Below are positions 53,143 through 61,864 of a stretch of DNA of 64,000 bases, piece after piece; positions within the stretch are counted from its first letter, which is position 1, and every line of letters begins with the position of its first letter. A program made the translations under genes and the position numbers. Source of the stretch: Opitutaceae bacterium (GTDB taxonomy: Bacteria > Verrucomicrobiota > Verrucomicrobiia > Opitutales > Opitutaceae); the NCBI GenBank assembly GCA_028284235.1, contig JANQSC010000017.1:1-64000 (forward strand), read 5' to 3'. Below the pieces are notes generated by a model. The model worked only from the letters and a program-made list of their open reading frames with translations. It made no database searches and was not told the origin of the DNA.

Positions 53143-54239
53143 CGAATTTTGAGCGTCGCCAGACCGGCGAACGCGAAAATTAAGGACAAGATCCAAAACC
53201 GGATCACCACTTTCGTCTCCGGCCACCCCTTCAACTCGAAGTGGTGATGAATCGGCGCCATTCTGAAAACCCGCTTGCCCGTGCTTTTAAACGAAGCGAC
53301 TTGCAAGATTACAGACACCGCTTCCATCACGAAAATACCGCCCACGATTACTAAAGTCAGCGCTTGGTGCGTCATGAACGCGATCACTCCCACCAGCCCG
53401 CCCAACGCGAGCGAACCCGTATCTCCCATAAACACTTCGGCGGGATGAGCATTGAACCAAAGAAAGGCCAGTCCGCCTCCCACCACTGCGGCGCACACCA
53501 CTCCCAATTCGCCAACGCCCGGCACATGCGAAATGAGCAAGTACTCGGAAATGATAAAATTCCCCGCCGCGTAGGCCATTATCGCATACACGATCGCAAC
53601 CGTGATGGTGCAGCCGATGGCCAAGCCGTCAACGCCGTCGGTCACGTTGATCGCGTTGCTCGAGCCCACCAGGACGAGAAACAAGAATCCGAACAGCAGC
53701 CAAAGCGGCATCTCGGTGAGAACCGCGTTCTTCACGAACGGCACCCAAAGCTCCTGCACTTTGCCCACGCTAGTCGGATTGTTCAGCAGAATAAACAAGA
53801 CCGCCAGCGTCGTCACGCTCTGCCAAATGATCTTCCCGCGTGAAGGGAAGCCCTTGCTGTTCCGCTTGGAAACCTTCAGATAGTCGTCGACGAATCCGAG
53901 CGCCGTCAAACTCGCGTACACAAACAGCGCTGTCAACGTCCACACGTTGAACTGAGCCCAAAGCAAGGCCGACACCGTCACAGAAACGAATATAAGCAAG
54001 CCGCCCATAGTAGGCGTGTTCTTCTTTCCCGCGTGGAGCTCGGCCAACTTGCCTACCTCGGCCTCGTCGCGGAAACTCTGCTGAAAACTCAGTCGCTGCA
54101 AAAGCCCAATCAACCAGGGACCCAGAATGTATCCAATAAACAACGCCGTGCCTGAGGCGAGCAGCATCCGCAGAGTCAAAAACCGCAACATCCGAAGCGG
54201 TCCAAAAAATTCCTCGTACTGAGATAAGTAGCTTAACAT
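53139..54239 (-). CDS. mraY: Phospho-MurNAc-pentapeptide transferase
   Basis: Polytopic enzyme making lipid I on undecaprenyl phosphate. The 366 aa show ten hydrophobic helices, the catalytic aspartate motifs FVDDYLK and NVTDGVDGLAIG, then NAHPAEVFMGDTGSLALGG, and MAPIHHHFELKGWPE near the C-terminus. The start lies seven bases inside the murF 3' end. Confidence 0.96.
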   Translation of the reverse strand: MLSYLSQYEEFFGPLRMLRFLTLRMLLASGTALFIGYILGPWLIGLLQRLSFQQSFRDEAEVGKLAELHAGKKNTPTMGGLLIFVSVTVSALLWAQFNVWTLTALFVYASLTALGFVDDYLKVSKRNSKGFPSRGKIIWQSVTTLAVLFILLNNPTSVGKVQELWVPFVKNAVLTEMPLWLLFGFLFLVLVGSSNAINVTDGVDGLAIGCTITVAIVYAIMAYAAGNFIISEYLLISHVPGVGELGVVCAAVVGGGLAFLWFNAHPAEVFMGDTGSLALGGLVGVIAFMTHQALTLVIVGGIFVMEAVSVILQVASFKSTGKRVFRMAPIHHHFELKGWPETKVVIRFWILSLIFAFAGLATLKIR

Positions 54240-55612
54240 GACTGTTCTTCAGCGACCACCGGTGGGCCCAGAAACGAGAGGGCCTCTTCCAAACGATAAC
54301 GTCGACTTCCTTTCAAAAACACATTTCCCGAGAATCCCGACAACTGCGACTCAAGCTCCCCCGCTTCCGAGACAATCACAACCACGCCGACATCGCCACC
54401 AGCTGATTCAACGCCCGCCCGCATTCGCTCCGCGCCGTTCCCGATCAAAGCCACCTTGTCTTCCGACTGCAGTCGCAGGGCCGCTCCGACTCGCTCGTGC
54501 CAATCATCGGAGGCCTCGCCCAGCTCCTCCATGCTTCCGATAACGTAGAGCCGTGGCCTGTCGGGTTCCGCGGTAGCGGAGAAACTCTCGATCGCGTCCA
54601 ACATCGAAAGCGGATTCGCATTGTAGCAGTCCACGTAGACATTGGCATTTCCAAACTCCTTCCACTCTCCCCGCATCCCGCCAGGCGACCATCGGGCCAA
54701 TCGCTCGGATATAGCCTCGTTGGAAACTCCCAGTTCTCGAGCCACCAAGATTGCTAGCGCCGCATTCGACGCCAGCCCCTTCCCCGTTCCTTGGATACAA
54801 AACTCCCCGCCGGAACTCAAAAATTCGAGACGCATCCTCGAACCGGTCCGATCCAATCGGTACTCCAACGCTCCCTCAAATGCCCCTTCCTCCGCGACAA
54901 TTTCCGCATCGCCATCGAACAGAAGCGCTTTGAACGGAACGCACGACTCACCCATCACAACGCGATTGACGGTGGGGCCGCTCGCGAGCTTCCCCTTTTC
55001 CTCCGCAATCCCTTCCAGCGAGCCCAAGCCTTCCAAATGGGCCGGCCCAATCGCGGTAAAGACAACCCAGTCGGGCTCAATGACAGAGGCGAGCCGCTCC
55101 ATTTCGCCCGGCTCGCTGATTCCGGCTTCGATCACGGCGAACCGACAAGAGGACTTGTCGATGCTCAAAATGGAGAGCGGGACGCCGATCAGATTGTTCA
55201 AATTCCCGCTCGTCCCTTGCGCCGCGGGCTCCCTCCCCAGGGCTTGCAAAAGCAGTTCCTTGGTCGTCGTTTTACCACAACTCCCCGTCAGCCCAATCAC
55301 AGTCGCGTCCCAGCTTCTTCGATACGATCGAGCCATCATTCGAAACGCCGCCAATGTATCCGACACTCGCAACTGCGGAAGCGCCACTCCTTCGATTTCC
55401 CGATGAACCAGCGCGCCCGACGCGCCGCGACGCGCCGCTTCCTCTAGAAAATCATGACCGTCGCGTCGATCCGTTTCGATGGCCACAAACAAGTCGCCCG
55501 TATCCAGTTTTCGAGTATCGTAGCAGAATCCGCTGACAGGTCGGCTGGGAATCGAGTTGATCCACGATCCATCGCACCAGCGGGCCAGCTCTTTCGCGTC
55601 GAATTCCGCCAT
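54233..55612 (-). CDS. murF: UDP-MurNAc-tripeptide--D-Ala-D-Ala ligase
   Basis: Cytoplasmic ligase adding D-Ala-D-Ala to the tripeptide. The 459 aa show the N-terminal Mur domain (VSGFCYDTRKL), ATP loop GLTGSCGKTTTKELLLQAL, and VYVDCYNANPLSMLDAIESF and VIGSMEELGEASDDWH, typical of MurF. It follows murE by one base and overlaps mraY. Confidence 0.94.
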   Translation of the reverse strand: MAEFDAKELARWCDGSWINSIPSRPVSGFCYDTRKLDTGDLFVAIETDRRDGHDFLEEAARRGASGALVHREIEGVALPQLRVSDTLAAFRMMARSYRRSWDATVIGLTGSCGKTTTKELLLQALGREPAAQGTSGNLNNLIGVPLSILSIDKSSCRFAVIEAGISEPGEMERLASVIEPDWVVFTAIGPAHLEGLGSLEGIAEEKGKLASGPTVNRVVMGESCVPFKALLFDGDAEIVAEEGAFEGALEYRLDRTGSRMRLEFLSSGGEFCIQGTGKGLASNAALAILVARELGVSNEAISERLARWSPGGMRGEWKEFGNANVYVDCYNANPLSMLDAIESFSATAEPDRPRLYVIGSMEELGEASDDWHERVGAALRLQSEDKVALIGNGAERMRAGVESAGGDVGVVVIVSEAGELESQLSGFSGNVFLKGSRRYRLEEALSFLGPPVVAEEQSC

Positions 55613-55613
55613 T

Positions 55614-57182
55614 TCAAACTCGCCCGCCGAGCTTCATGAGCCCGAGCAGCTCCCGTGACACTTTTCTATCGTCAAACGGTACGACCGTGTCCCCGAATTC
55701 CTGGAAAGGCTCGTGGCCCTTGCCCGCAACCAGTACGCAATCCCCCGGATTGGCGCTTTTCAACGCGAGCTCGATGGCTCGCCGGCGGTCGATTACGAAG
55801 TCGATTTTGGAACGATCCGCCACTCCTTGACGCATGTCGTCGAAAATCTGCTCCTGAACCTCGGATCGCGGATTGTCCGTAGTGGCCCAACTGTAGTCCG
55901 CCAATTCAGTTGCCACTCGAGTCATTTCGGATCGCTTTCCCCGGTCCCGGTTTCCCCCGCAACCGAACACAACCCGCAACTTCCCCGGCGTGATTTCCTT
56001 CAACATCTTGAGCGCGTTCTCCAGCGCGTTCCCCGTATGAGCGTAGTCGACTACCACCTCGAAACTTTGACCTTCGTCAATCCGCTCCATTCGGCCCGGG
56101 ATTCCGCTGAACGAATCCAAGCTTCCAATACACGCTTCAATATCGACACCGCACTGAATCGCGATCGACAGAGCGGCCAAAGTGTTGCTCACATTGTAGT
56201 TCCCAATCAAAGGCGACCGAACCAAGTACCGCCTTCCGTCGAGATTCAACGTGAACGATGTCGAATCAGGAGCTAGCTCCACATCGGACGCCCGCAACCG
56301 GGCGTCTTTCGACGCGCCAAAGGTGAAAACCGATTCGTCCGACAGCTCTTCGACAATACGACGCCCGTAGGAGTCGTCGACATTGATCGCGAGTTTTTTC
56401 GGCTGGGCTCCAATTTCGCCCACAATAAAACGCCGCTTAACATTGAAGTAGCTTTCCATGTCGCCGTGATAGTCCAAGTGGTCTCGAGTCAGGTTCAGGA
56501 AGACGCCGACTTTGAATCTCAATTCCGCCACCCTGAGCTGGTCGATCCCGTGCGAACTCACCTCCATCACCGCGCGCTCGCATCCAAACCCGCGCATTTG
56601 GGATAGCAACTCGCACAACTCATGCGCTTCCGGCGTCGTGCGAAACGAAGGCAAAACTCGCTCCACCAAATCGTACCCAATCGTGCCCAGGCACCCCGTT
56701 TTCACTCCGTCAACAGACAGAAAATGCTTGGCCAAATAAGAAACCGTCGTCTTCCCGTTCGTGCCGGTAATGCCCACCAAATCCAGAGCCTTGTCGGGCT
56801 TGTCGAAAAAACGCCGCGCCACTTTGGCCAAAGTCACGCGCGGATCGTCCGAACTAACGAAAACCGCTTTCGACTTTCCGAATCGCTTCGGCGCGTTGGA
56901 AACGACGCCTACCGCGCCGCGCTTCAACGCCTCGTCCACGAAGGAATTGCCATCCTGTCGCAGCCCGGGCAAGGCGAAGAACAGACTTCCCGGAGTGACG
57001 CGACGACTGTCGATGACCAGGCGCGTCACCAACGGGTCCGCCGACTTGCGCTTCAGCTTCGCTCCGCTCTTTTTCAACAGAACGCTCAACTTCCTACCCT
57101 CCGCACTCATAGATTTCGTGTTTTCCATCCGTCCTCGCCTCCGAAAAAGCTGACCCGCTGAATCGTTTCGACTTAACTCCAT
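55614..57182 (-). CDS. murE: UDP-MurNAc-L-Ala-D-Glu--meso-diaminopimelate ligase
   Basis: Adds the third stem residue. The 522 aa show VIDSRRVTPGSLFFALPG, the ATP loop GITGTNGKTTVSYL, TTPEAHELC, NLTRDHLDYHGDMESYF and the DNPR motif (TTDNPRSE) diagnostic for meso-diaminopimelate. An ATG at 57128 has a better ribosome binding site (GGAGGCGAGGAC just upstream) and would give 504 aa. It follows ftsI by 16 bases. Confidence 0.94.
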   Translation of the reverse strand: MELSRNDSAGQLFRRRGRMENTKSMSAEGRKLSVLLKKSGAKLKRKSADPLVTRLVIDSRRVTPGSLFFALPGLRQDGNSFVDEALKRGAVGVVSNAPKRFGKSKAVFVSSDDPRVTLAKVARRFFDKPDKALDLVGITGTNGKTTVSYLAKHFLSVDGVKTGCLGTIGYDLVERVLPSFRTTPEAHELCELLSQMRGFGCERAVMEVSSHGIDQLRVAELRFKVGVFLNLTRDHLDYHGDMESYFNVKRRFIVGEIGAQPKKLAINVDDSYGRRIVEELSDESVFTFGASKDARLRASDVELAPDSTSFTLNLDGRRYLVRSPLIGNYNVSNTLAALSIAIQCGVDIEACIGSLDSFSGIPGRMERIDEGQSFEVVVDYAHTGNALENALKMLKEITPGKLRVVFGCGGNRDRGKRSEMTRVATELADYSWATTDNPRSEVQEQIFDDMRQGVADRSKIDFVIDRRRAIELALKSANPGDCVLVAGKGHEPFQEFGDTVVPFDDRKVSRELLGLMKLGGRV

Positions 57183-57198
57183 TCCCTAGGCCGACAAT

Positions 57199-59004
57199 TC
57201 AACGACTTGACGAAACTCCCGTGGTTCCAATTGCCGACGCAAACGCGCCGTTCTCCCTCCGGGGAGGAATCGCGTAATAAGGAATCAACTTCTCCGCGAC
57301 TCGCTTGAAGGCCGGCACCGCCGCGCCGCTTCCCGAGACAGGCATGTTTGAACGGGAGCCATCAACGATTACCGTGATGACCACTTCGGGGTCGTCCGCC
57401 GGAAAATAGCCGCTAAACGAACCCACGTGTTGGCGGTTGGAGTACCGCCCGTCGACAATCTTCTGAGCCGTGCCAGTTTTTCCCGCCACGCGGTAGCCCG
57501 GAATGTACGCCTTGTGGGCCGTGCCGCCAGGCGACGCGGTTTTGACAAGGAGCTGCGACATCGTCCGGGCGGTCTCGCGAGAAACGACTCGGCGACGAAT
57601 CATTGGCCCATAGGTAACAGCGTCGTTGTTGTCTGTATCCACAATTCTCGATACGATTTGCGATCGCATCAGCAGCCCACCATTTGCCACGGTGGCCATG
57701 GCGTAGTGAATCTGCAGCGGAGTCGCCGAAATCGCGTGACCCATAGTCATGCGCGACAAGGTCAATCCGTCCCAATTGCGCACCGGATGCAATATCCCTC
57801 GCGACTCCACGCCGATATCCAATCCCGTGCGCTCTCCGAATCCAAATTTGCGCACGTAGTCGTAAAACTCGTCGAAACCTACCAGCGTGCCCAGATGGGC
57901 GGCGCCTCGATTGGACGAGTGAGCAACGATTCCCTCGACCGAAAGCACTCCGAACGGCTTCCAGTCCTTCGGAAGCTTGGCGACATAGCCATCCGGCATG
58001 CGCAGCGTCGGTATCGAACAATCGAACTCGGTATCCACATTGACGAGACGTTCTTCCAAAGCAGCGCTTGCGGCGACGATTTTAAACGTCGAACCCGGCT
58101 CTATCGGATCGGTCATCGCCCGGTTTTTATGCGTCGACTTGTCGAACTCGTTGTAGCGATTGGGATTGAACGTCGGATAGTTTGCCAATCCCAATATAAA
58201 TCCGCTGTAGGGGTCCGAGACGACAATGCAGGCCGACTCCGGGTCAAACGTCTCCGCCAAGTACGCGAGTTCGTTTTCAATTTGGTGCTGCACGTAGGAA
58301 TCGATCGAGAGCGCCAGGCTCATCCCGTCGCGAGCCGGCACATACCTCCGCCGGAACTGGGCCATCTCTTGACCCGCGTTCACCTCCGATTCGCGCCATC
58401 CGCGTTGGCCGCTCAGATAAAAATCAAACTCCTTCTCGATCCCCGAAACAGAGGCTCCATCCCGCCTGACGAAACCGATCACATGGGACGCCAACGACTC
58501 CTTGGGGTACACGCGTTCGTATTGACGATTTCCGTACACGCCGTCGATTTCGAGTTCGAGTATCTTTCGATACGTATTTTCGTCGATTCTCCGAGCGAGC
58601 CGCCGCCAACGGTCGTTCGACCGAGCCCGATCGATCCGGAAGCGATTTCCCGAGGCCTCGAAAACATCCTCCACAAACCCCAGATCCTTCCCGAGTAAAC
58701 GACTGAGATCCGGGAGCCTATGAAGGTCTTTCTCGTCGATGGAAACTGGATCGACACCGACTTCGAGAAAAGTCTGGCTGGTCGCGAAAAGCTCCTTCCC
58801 CCCATTCAAGTCGTAGGTGAAAATGTCCCCGCGGCGCGAGTTGAGCGGGATCACTCGAAACCGGGTGTTCTGAACCTCCTCATTCAGGCGCGGCGCGTCG
58901 ATCACGTGCAATTCGACCAGGCGATAGCCAATCGCGCCGTATCCGACCAGGATACACAAAGCGAGCGTCCAAAACCGGATTCTTGGAGCAAAGCCTTTAG
59001 CCAT
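57199..59004 (-). CDS. ftsI: Septal transpeptidase FtsI (class B PBP)
   Basis: 601 aa bitopic class B penicillin-binding protein that cross-links septal peptidoglycan with FtsW. One N-terminal helix (about 9-28), a dimerisation domain, then a transpeptidase domain with PGSTFK (catalytic Ser), SSN (HSSNRGAAHLG) and KTGTAQK. No PASTA domains. It starts eight bases after the ftsL-like stop and lies upstream of murE, the normal place. Confidence 0.94.
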   Translation of the reverse strand: MAKGFAPRIRFWTLALCILVGYGAIGYRLVELHVIDAPRLNEEVQNTRFRVIPLNSRRGDIFTYDLNGGKELFATSQTFLEVGVDPVSIDEKDLHRLPDLSRLLGKDLGFVEDVFEASGNRFRIDRARSNDRWRRLARRIDENTYRKILELEIDGVYGNRQYERVYPKESLASHVIGFVRRDGASVSGIEKEFDFYLSGQRGWRESEVNAGQEMAQFRRRYVPARDGMSLALSIDSYVQHQIENELAYLAETFDPESACIVVSDPYSGFILGLANYPTFNPNRYNEFDKSTHKNRAMTDPIEPGSTFKIVAASAALEERLVNVDTEFDCSIPTLRMPDGYVAKLPKDWKPFGVLSVEGIVAHSSNRGAAHLGTLVGFDEFYDYVRKFGFGERTGLDIGVESRGILHPVRNWDGLTLSRMTMGHAISATPLQIHYAMATVANGGLLMRSQIVSRIVDTDNNDAVTYGPMIRRRVVSRETARTMSQLLVKTASPGGTAHKAYIPGYRVAGKTGTAQKIVDGRYSNRQHVGSFSGYFPADDPEVVITVIVDGSRSNMPVSGSGAAVPAFKRVAEKLIPYYAIPPRRENGAFASAIGTTGVSSSR

Positions 59005-59012
59005 CTAATCTA

Positions 59013-59393
59013 TCAATTGCCGGACGCGAAGGAAGCGGTGAACACGCTGTTGGCGGTCTTTTCGTACAGTCGAGCTTCGACGTTCTCCGAAACGTGCACG
59101 ATCTGAGTGTAGACCGGCTCGCGGAGTTTCAAGTTGAGCGATTCATTCAGCTCGATGAGATTGTCCGTCGACAAGGCGATCGCCATTTCCACGTCCAGTT
59201 GAGCCAATACGCGCCGCTCCTCCACGATCTTCTGTTCAATCGCCTGCAGACGGTTCGCGGTTTGCGACGTCTGGTGGCGCATCCACACGGTGACGATCCC
59301 GAACCCGCCCACGAGCGTCAGCGTCGCCAGCGAATAGAAGATCAGACGGTTGAGGATTTGATTGGCGGCTCGATTCCTGGAGTTTCGACTCAT
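59013..59393 (-). CDS. ftsL: FtsL-like small bitopic division protein
   Basis: 126 aa: basic cytoplasmic N-terminus, one membrane helix (about 17-38) and a coiled coil (about 40-85). FtsL sequences diverge too far for motif proof; the call rests on topology, size and position between rsmH and ftsI. Its ATG at 59393 overlaps the stop of the preceding small ORF by ATGA. Confidence 0.72.
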   Translation of the reverse strand: MSRNSRNRAANQILNRLIFYSLATLTLVGGFGIVTVWMRHQTSQTANRLQAIEQKIVEERRVLAQLDVEMAIALSTDNLIELNESLNLKLREPVYTQIVHVSENVEARLYEKTANSVFTASFASGN

Positions 59394-59626
59394 GTTGCTT
59401 CTACGTGCATCGAAGAGCTATCCTGAAAAACTGGATACGCTCTCTCGAACGATTTAAATGAAATTGAGGGTTTATTCGAGCCGATTTGCTCGCTGCGTTT
59501 GCAATCGAAATGCCCGCTGTCGAGCGGGGCGTAAGTGGCCAAGGCCACGAATTGGCGATTAAGCGCTTCTTTGAGCGTAGTACTGTTGTTCATTATCCTG
59601 CTTCTCCGTTTTAGGTGGGTTCTCAT
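59390..59626 (-). CDS. Small uncharacterised protein between rsmH and ftsL
   Basis: 78 aa from the ATG at 59626, four bases after the rsmH stop, or 67 aa from an internal ATG at 59593 that has an AGGA-like site upstream. The stop overlaps the ftsL-like ATG by ATGA, the coupling used across this cluster, which supports a real gene. The sequence (ALNRQFVALATYAPLDSG) has no membrane helix or motif I recognise. It could be a small division regulator or just a coupling peptide. Confidence 0.5.
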   Translation of the reverse strand: MRTHLKRRSRIMNNSTTLKEALNRQFVALATYAPLDSGHFDCKRSEQIGSNKPSISFKSFERAYPVFQDSSSMHVEAT

Positions 59627-59629
59627 TTT

Positions 59630-60586
59630 CTATATGTCCGCCTTCCTTAGCGCTCTCAGTTTGGCGGATCGACTCCGCGCGTTGGCCGCGATTTCCCTAT
59701 CGCCGGCCGTCTCGGGGCGACGTGTTAGCAACGTCGCCTTGGTTTCTCGCATGTCCTGAGGCCGATTGTCGCCAGGCTCGGGTCGACCCGCCCAGCGGCG
59801 AAACAGGTTCTTCGCGATCCGGTCCTCCAAGGAATGGAAACTGATCACGCACAACCGTCCGTTGGGCTTGAGCCGCTCGAAAGCGGCCGGCAGTCCGAGT
59901 TCGATGACTTCGATCTCGTTGTTCACCGCGATTCGGATCCCTTGAAAGGCCCGAGTCGCCGGATGGATTTTCGAAGTGAAACGCAGCCTTGCCGGAGTGC
60001 AGGATAGGATAAGGTCCGACAAGTCTTTTGTGGTTAGGATTGGGGAGCGCGTTCTCGCTTCGATGATGGCGTCCGCGATACGACGCCAGTTTTTCTCTTC
60101 CCCGTAGACGCGCAGCGCGTGGATCAGCTCTTGGCGGCTGGCAGATGCCAGCCAGTCCGCGGCCGAACGCCCGCTCTCGGGGTCCATTCGCATGTCCAGA
60201 GGCGCTTCTCCTCGAAAGGAGAAACCGCGATCGGTCTGATCGAGCTGAAAGGAGGAAACTCCGAAGTCGAATAGGATACCGTCAAAGGGCCCCTCTTTCA
60301 GGTTCTCTAGGTTTGCGAAATTCATGCGGCGAAACTGGAAGCGTCCGCCAAATTCGTTCGTGAAGGCTTCCGCCCGTCGAGCGGCGTCCGGATCCTGGTC
60401 CAGCGCGACCACCGTCGTGTCCGCCGCCTCGAGTATGAGGCGCGTGTGCCCGCCGCCTCCAAACGTGCAGTCCAGGTACACGCCGCCCGCTTCGGGCTCG
60501 AGAAACCGCAGTGTCTCCTCCGCGAGAACTGGAACGTGACCTTCCATAGCGGCGCCCGGAAAGACGCTATCTATTGATGAAATCAT
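59630..60586 (-). CDS. rsmH: 16S rRNA m4C1402 methyltransferase RsmH (MraW)
   Basis: 318 aa SAM-dependent methyltransferase acting on 16S rRNA C1402. It shows HVPVLAEETLRFL, the SAM motif DCTFGGGGHTRLIL, GILFDFGVSSFQLD and RGFSFRGEAPLDMRMD, and the C-terminal SFHSLEDRI. The ATG at 60586, with AAAGGG upstream, overlaps the preceding small ORF by 20 bases; an ATG at 60547 would avoid the overlap. Confidence 0.95.
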   Translation of the reverse strand: MISSIDSVFPGAAMEGHVPVLAEETLRFLEPEAGGVYLDCTFGGGGHTRLILEAADTTVVALDQDPDAARRAEAFTNEFGGRFQFRRMNFANLENLKEGPFDGILFDFGVSSFQLDQTDRGFSFRGEAPLDMRMDPESGRSAADWLASASRQELIHALRVYGEEKNWRRIADAIIEARTRSPILTTKDLSDLILSCTPARLRFTSKIHPATRAFQGIRIAVNNEIEVIELGLPAAFERLKPNGRLCVISFHSLEDRIAKNLFRRWAGRPEPGDNRPQDMRETKATLLTRRPETAGDREIAANARSRSAKLRALRKADI

Positions 60587-60860
60587 AGAAGCCCTTTCCC
60601 TTCCCTCGGCCAAGCCGCTCGCTCGCCTCTTCGCGTCGTCGCTCGGCGATGTCTCCCATGCCCGGACGATCCGTTACTCTGTCGGGAGTCTCCCCGCCCA
60701 GTTCCCAAGTGTCGCAATGCCGGATCACTCCGTGGCCAAAGGTGCCGCCCATGCCGAACAGCTGCAACCGCCCGAGCGACTGGCTTTCAGCTGACCGCTT
60801 TGATCGCATACGCAAAATCGAGGAGAGAAATGAACTTCGAGGGGATTTTCTATTATTCAT
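60567..60860 (-). CDS. Small uncharacterised protein between mraZ and rsmH
   Basis: 97 aa with a strong ribosome binding site, AAGGAG eight bases before the ATG at 60860, 16 bases after mraZ. It is Arg/Gly-rich with no membrane helix; the middle (LFGMGGTFGHGVIRHC) and the acidic-basic C-terminus match nothing I know. Its 3' end overlaps the rsmH start, so the two are likely coupled. mraZ and rsmH are usually directly adjacent. Confidence 0.6.
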   Translation of the reverse strand: MNNRKSPRSSFLSSILRMRSKRSAESQSLGRLQLFGMGGTFGHGVIRHCDTWELGGETPDRVTDRPGMGDIAERRREEASERLGRGKGKGFYDFINR

Positions 60861-60876
60861 CCGGTCGTCTCCTTCT

Positions 60877-61329
60877 TTATAGATTGGCTCGCTTCATAAG
60901 CTTGCCCAAATCGTCTTGATTGGTTTTCGGGTCGATGGCCTCCCAGCGAGCCGGGCTCCAAATGCGGAAGTTGATCATGCGGCCCACCAAGACCGCCTCC
61001 TTGCCAATACCCGCGTGATCCAGCAGCTCGTCAGGCATGTTGATCCGGCCTTGCTTGTCGCAGCTGAAAAAAGTCGCCTGCGAAAACAGCTTGTCCTGCA
61101 AGTCCTGGGCGTCCTCGTCGCTCAACTGCTGGCTCTCGATCTTGTCGTAAAGCTTCGCCACCTGCTGCGGCGGCAACACCAGCGCACAACCGCTGGGATC
61201 GGGCAAGGCCAGATAGCCGTCCTCCATGTCCCCGTCAAAACGCCACTTCGAAGGAATCGCTAAGCGACTCTTCGAATCGAGATTACGCTGGTATTTGCCA
61301 ACGTAGACAGTTCTGGCGTGGGAAGTCAT
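60877..61329 (-). CDS. mraZ: Transcriptional regulator MraZ
   Basis: 150 aa with two SpoVT/AbrB-type DNA-binding repeats, each with the DxxxR motif: DSKSRLAIP near the N-terminus and DKQGRINMP in the second half. MraZ binds TGGGG repeats in its own promoter and represses the dcw operon. The ATG at 61329 (AGGA eight bases upstream) is preferred over a longer frame that would run through the operator. First gene of the cluster. Confidence 0.95.
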   Translation of the reverse strand: MTSHARTVYVGKYQRNLDSKSRLAIPSKWRFDGDMEDGYLALPDPSGCALVLPPQQVAKLYDKIESQQLSDEDAQDLQDKLFSQATFFSCDKQGRINMPDELLDHAGIGKEAVLVGRMINFRIWSPARWEAIDPKTNQDDLGKLMKRANL

Positions 61330-61360
61330 GACAGCTTTCCTGGGAAATCTAGAGAAAGTC

Positions 61361-61385
61361 CCCCAAAATTCCCCATTTCTCCCCA
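61361..61385 (-). promoter_or_regulatory. MraZ operator, three TGGGG boxes
   Basis: On the minus strand TGGGG occurs at 61385-61381, 61375-61371 and 61365-61361, each separated by exactly five bases, the known MraZ binding pattern. It lies 32-56 bases upstream of the mraZ ATG. Confidence 0.9.
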
Positions 61386-61394
61386 TTTTGTCAA
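61366..61394 (-). promoter_or_regulatory. dcw cluster promoter overlapping the MraZ boxes
   Basis: A perfect minus-strand TTGACA (61394-61389) is followed after 17 bases by GAATTT (61371-61366). The MraZ boxes sit across the spacer and -10, which would block RNA polymerase when MraZ is bound. Confidence 0.7.
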
Positions 61395-61564
61395 AATCTT
61401 TCGCCACGCCACCCCATCTTTACTATGAACAAGTTGTTAAAGCCGATGGGTTTAGCGTGCTTTTTACCGCGGCGGTAGTTTGGCGTCCAAAATCGGACGT
61501 CAAATCCGGGCGGAGCGCGCTCTCGGTATTGAAATTCCGGGCGCCGACGCTAGATTTCGACGCA

Positions 61565-61864
61565 ATGATTCCGCCCAGCGACATGCAACTAATCGGAAAT
61601 GAACTGGCGATCGTCTGGCAGGACGGAACCGAGAGCTACATCTCCGCCCAGCTTTTACGGGCCCGGTCCCCCAGCGCTTCGGTTTCAGGCGAGAAGGATA
61701 TTTTCGGGACGCAATACGGCGGCGAAAGCGGCAAGGACTACTCCGATGTCGCCATCGAATCCTGGCAGCCGGTCGGCGCCTACGCCTTTCGCTTCCACTT
61801 CTCGGACGGACACAACACCGGCATCTATAGCTACGATCTTCTCCGGAAACTCGGCGAATCGTGA
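61565..61864 (+). CDS. DUF971 domain protein
   Basis: 99 aa from the ATG at 61565; the frame stays open upstream through the mraZ promoter, but that part is not conserved-looking. The domain is compact: LAIVWQDGTESYISAQLLR near the start, and FRFHFSDGHNTGIYSYDLLRKL at the end, both typical of DUF971, the domain also found before gamma-butyrobetaine hydroxylases. It overlaps the HAD gene by GTGA. Stand-alone copies are often linked to iron-sulfur functions; that is not shown here. Confidence 0.8.
   Translation: MIPPSDMQLIGNELAIVWQDGTESYISAQLLRARSPSASVSGEKDIFGTQYGGESGKDYSDVAIESWQPVGAYAFRFHFSDGHNTGIYSYDLLRKLGES

Noticed and set aside
57427..58698. 423-codon plus-strand frame opposite ftsI
   Set aside because: Low-complexity basic composition and no ribosome binding site; antisense shadow of a firm gene.
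61328..61564. N-terminal extension of the DUF971 frame
   Set aside because: It passes through the mraZ operator and promoter; the domain itself begins after 61565.
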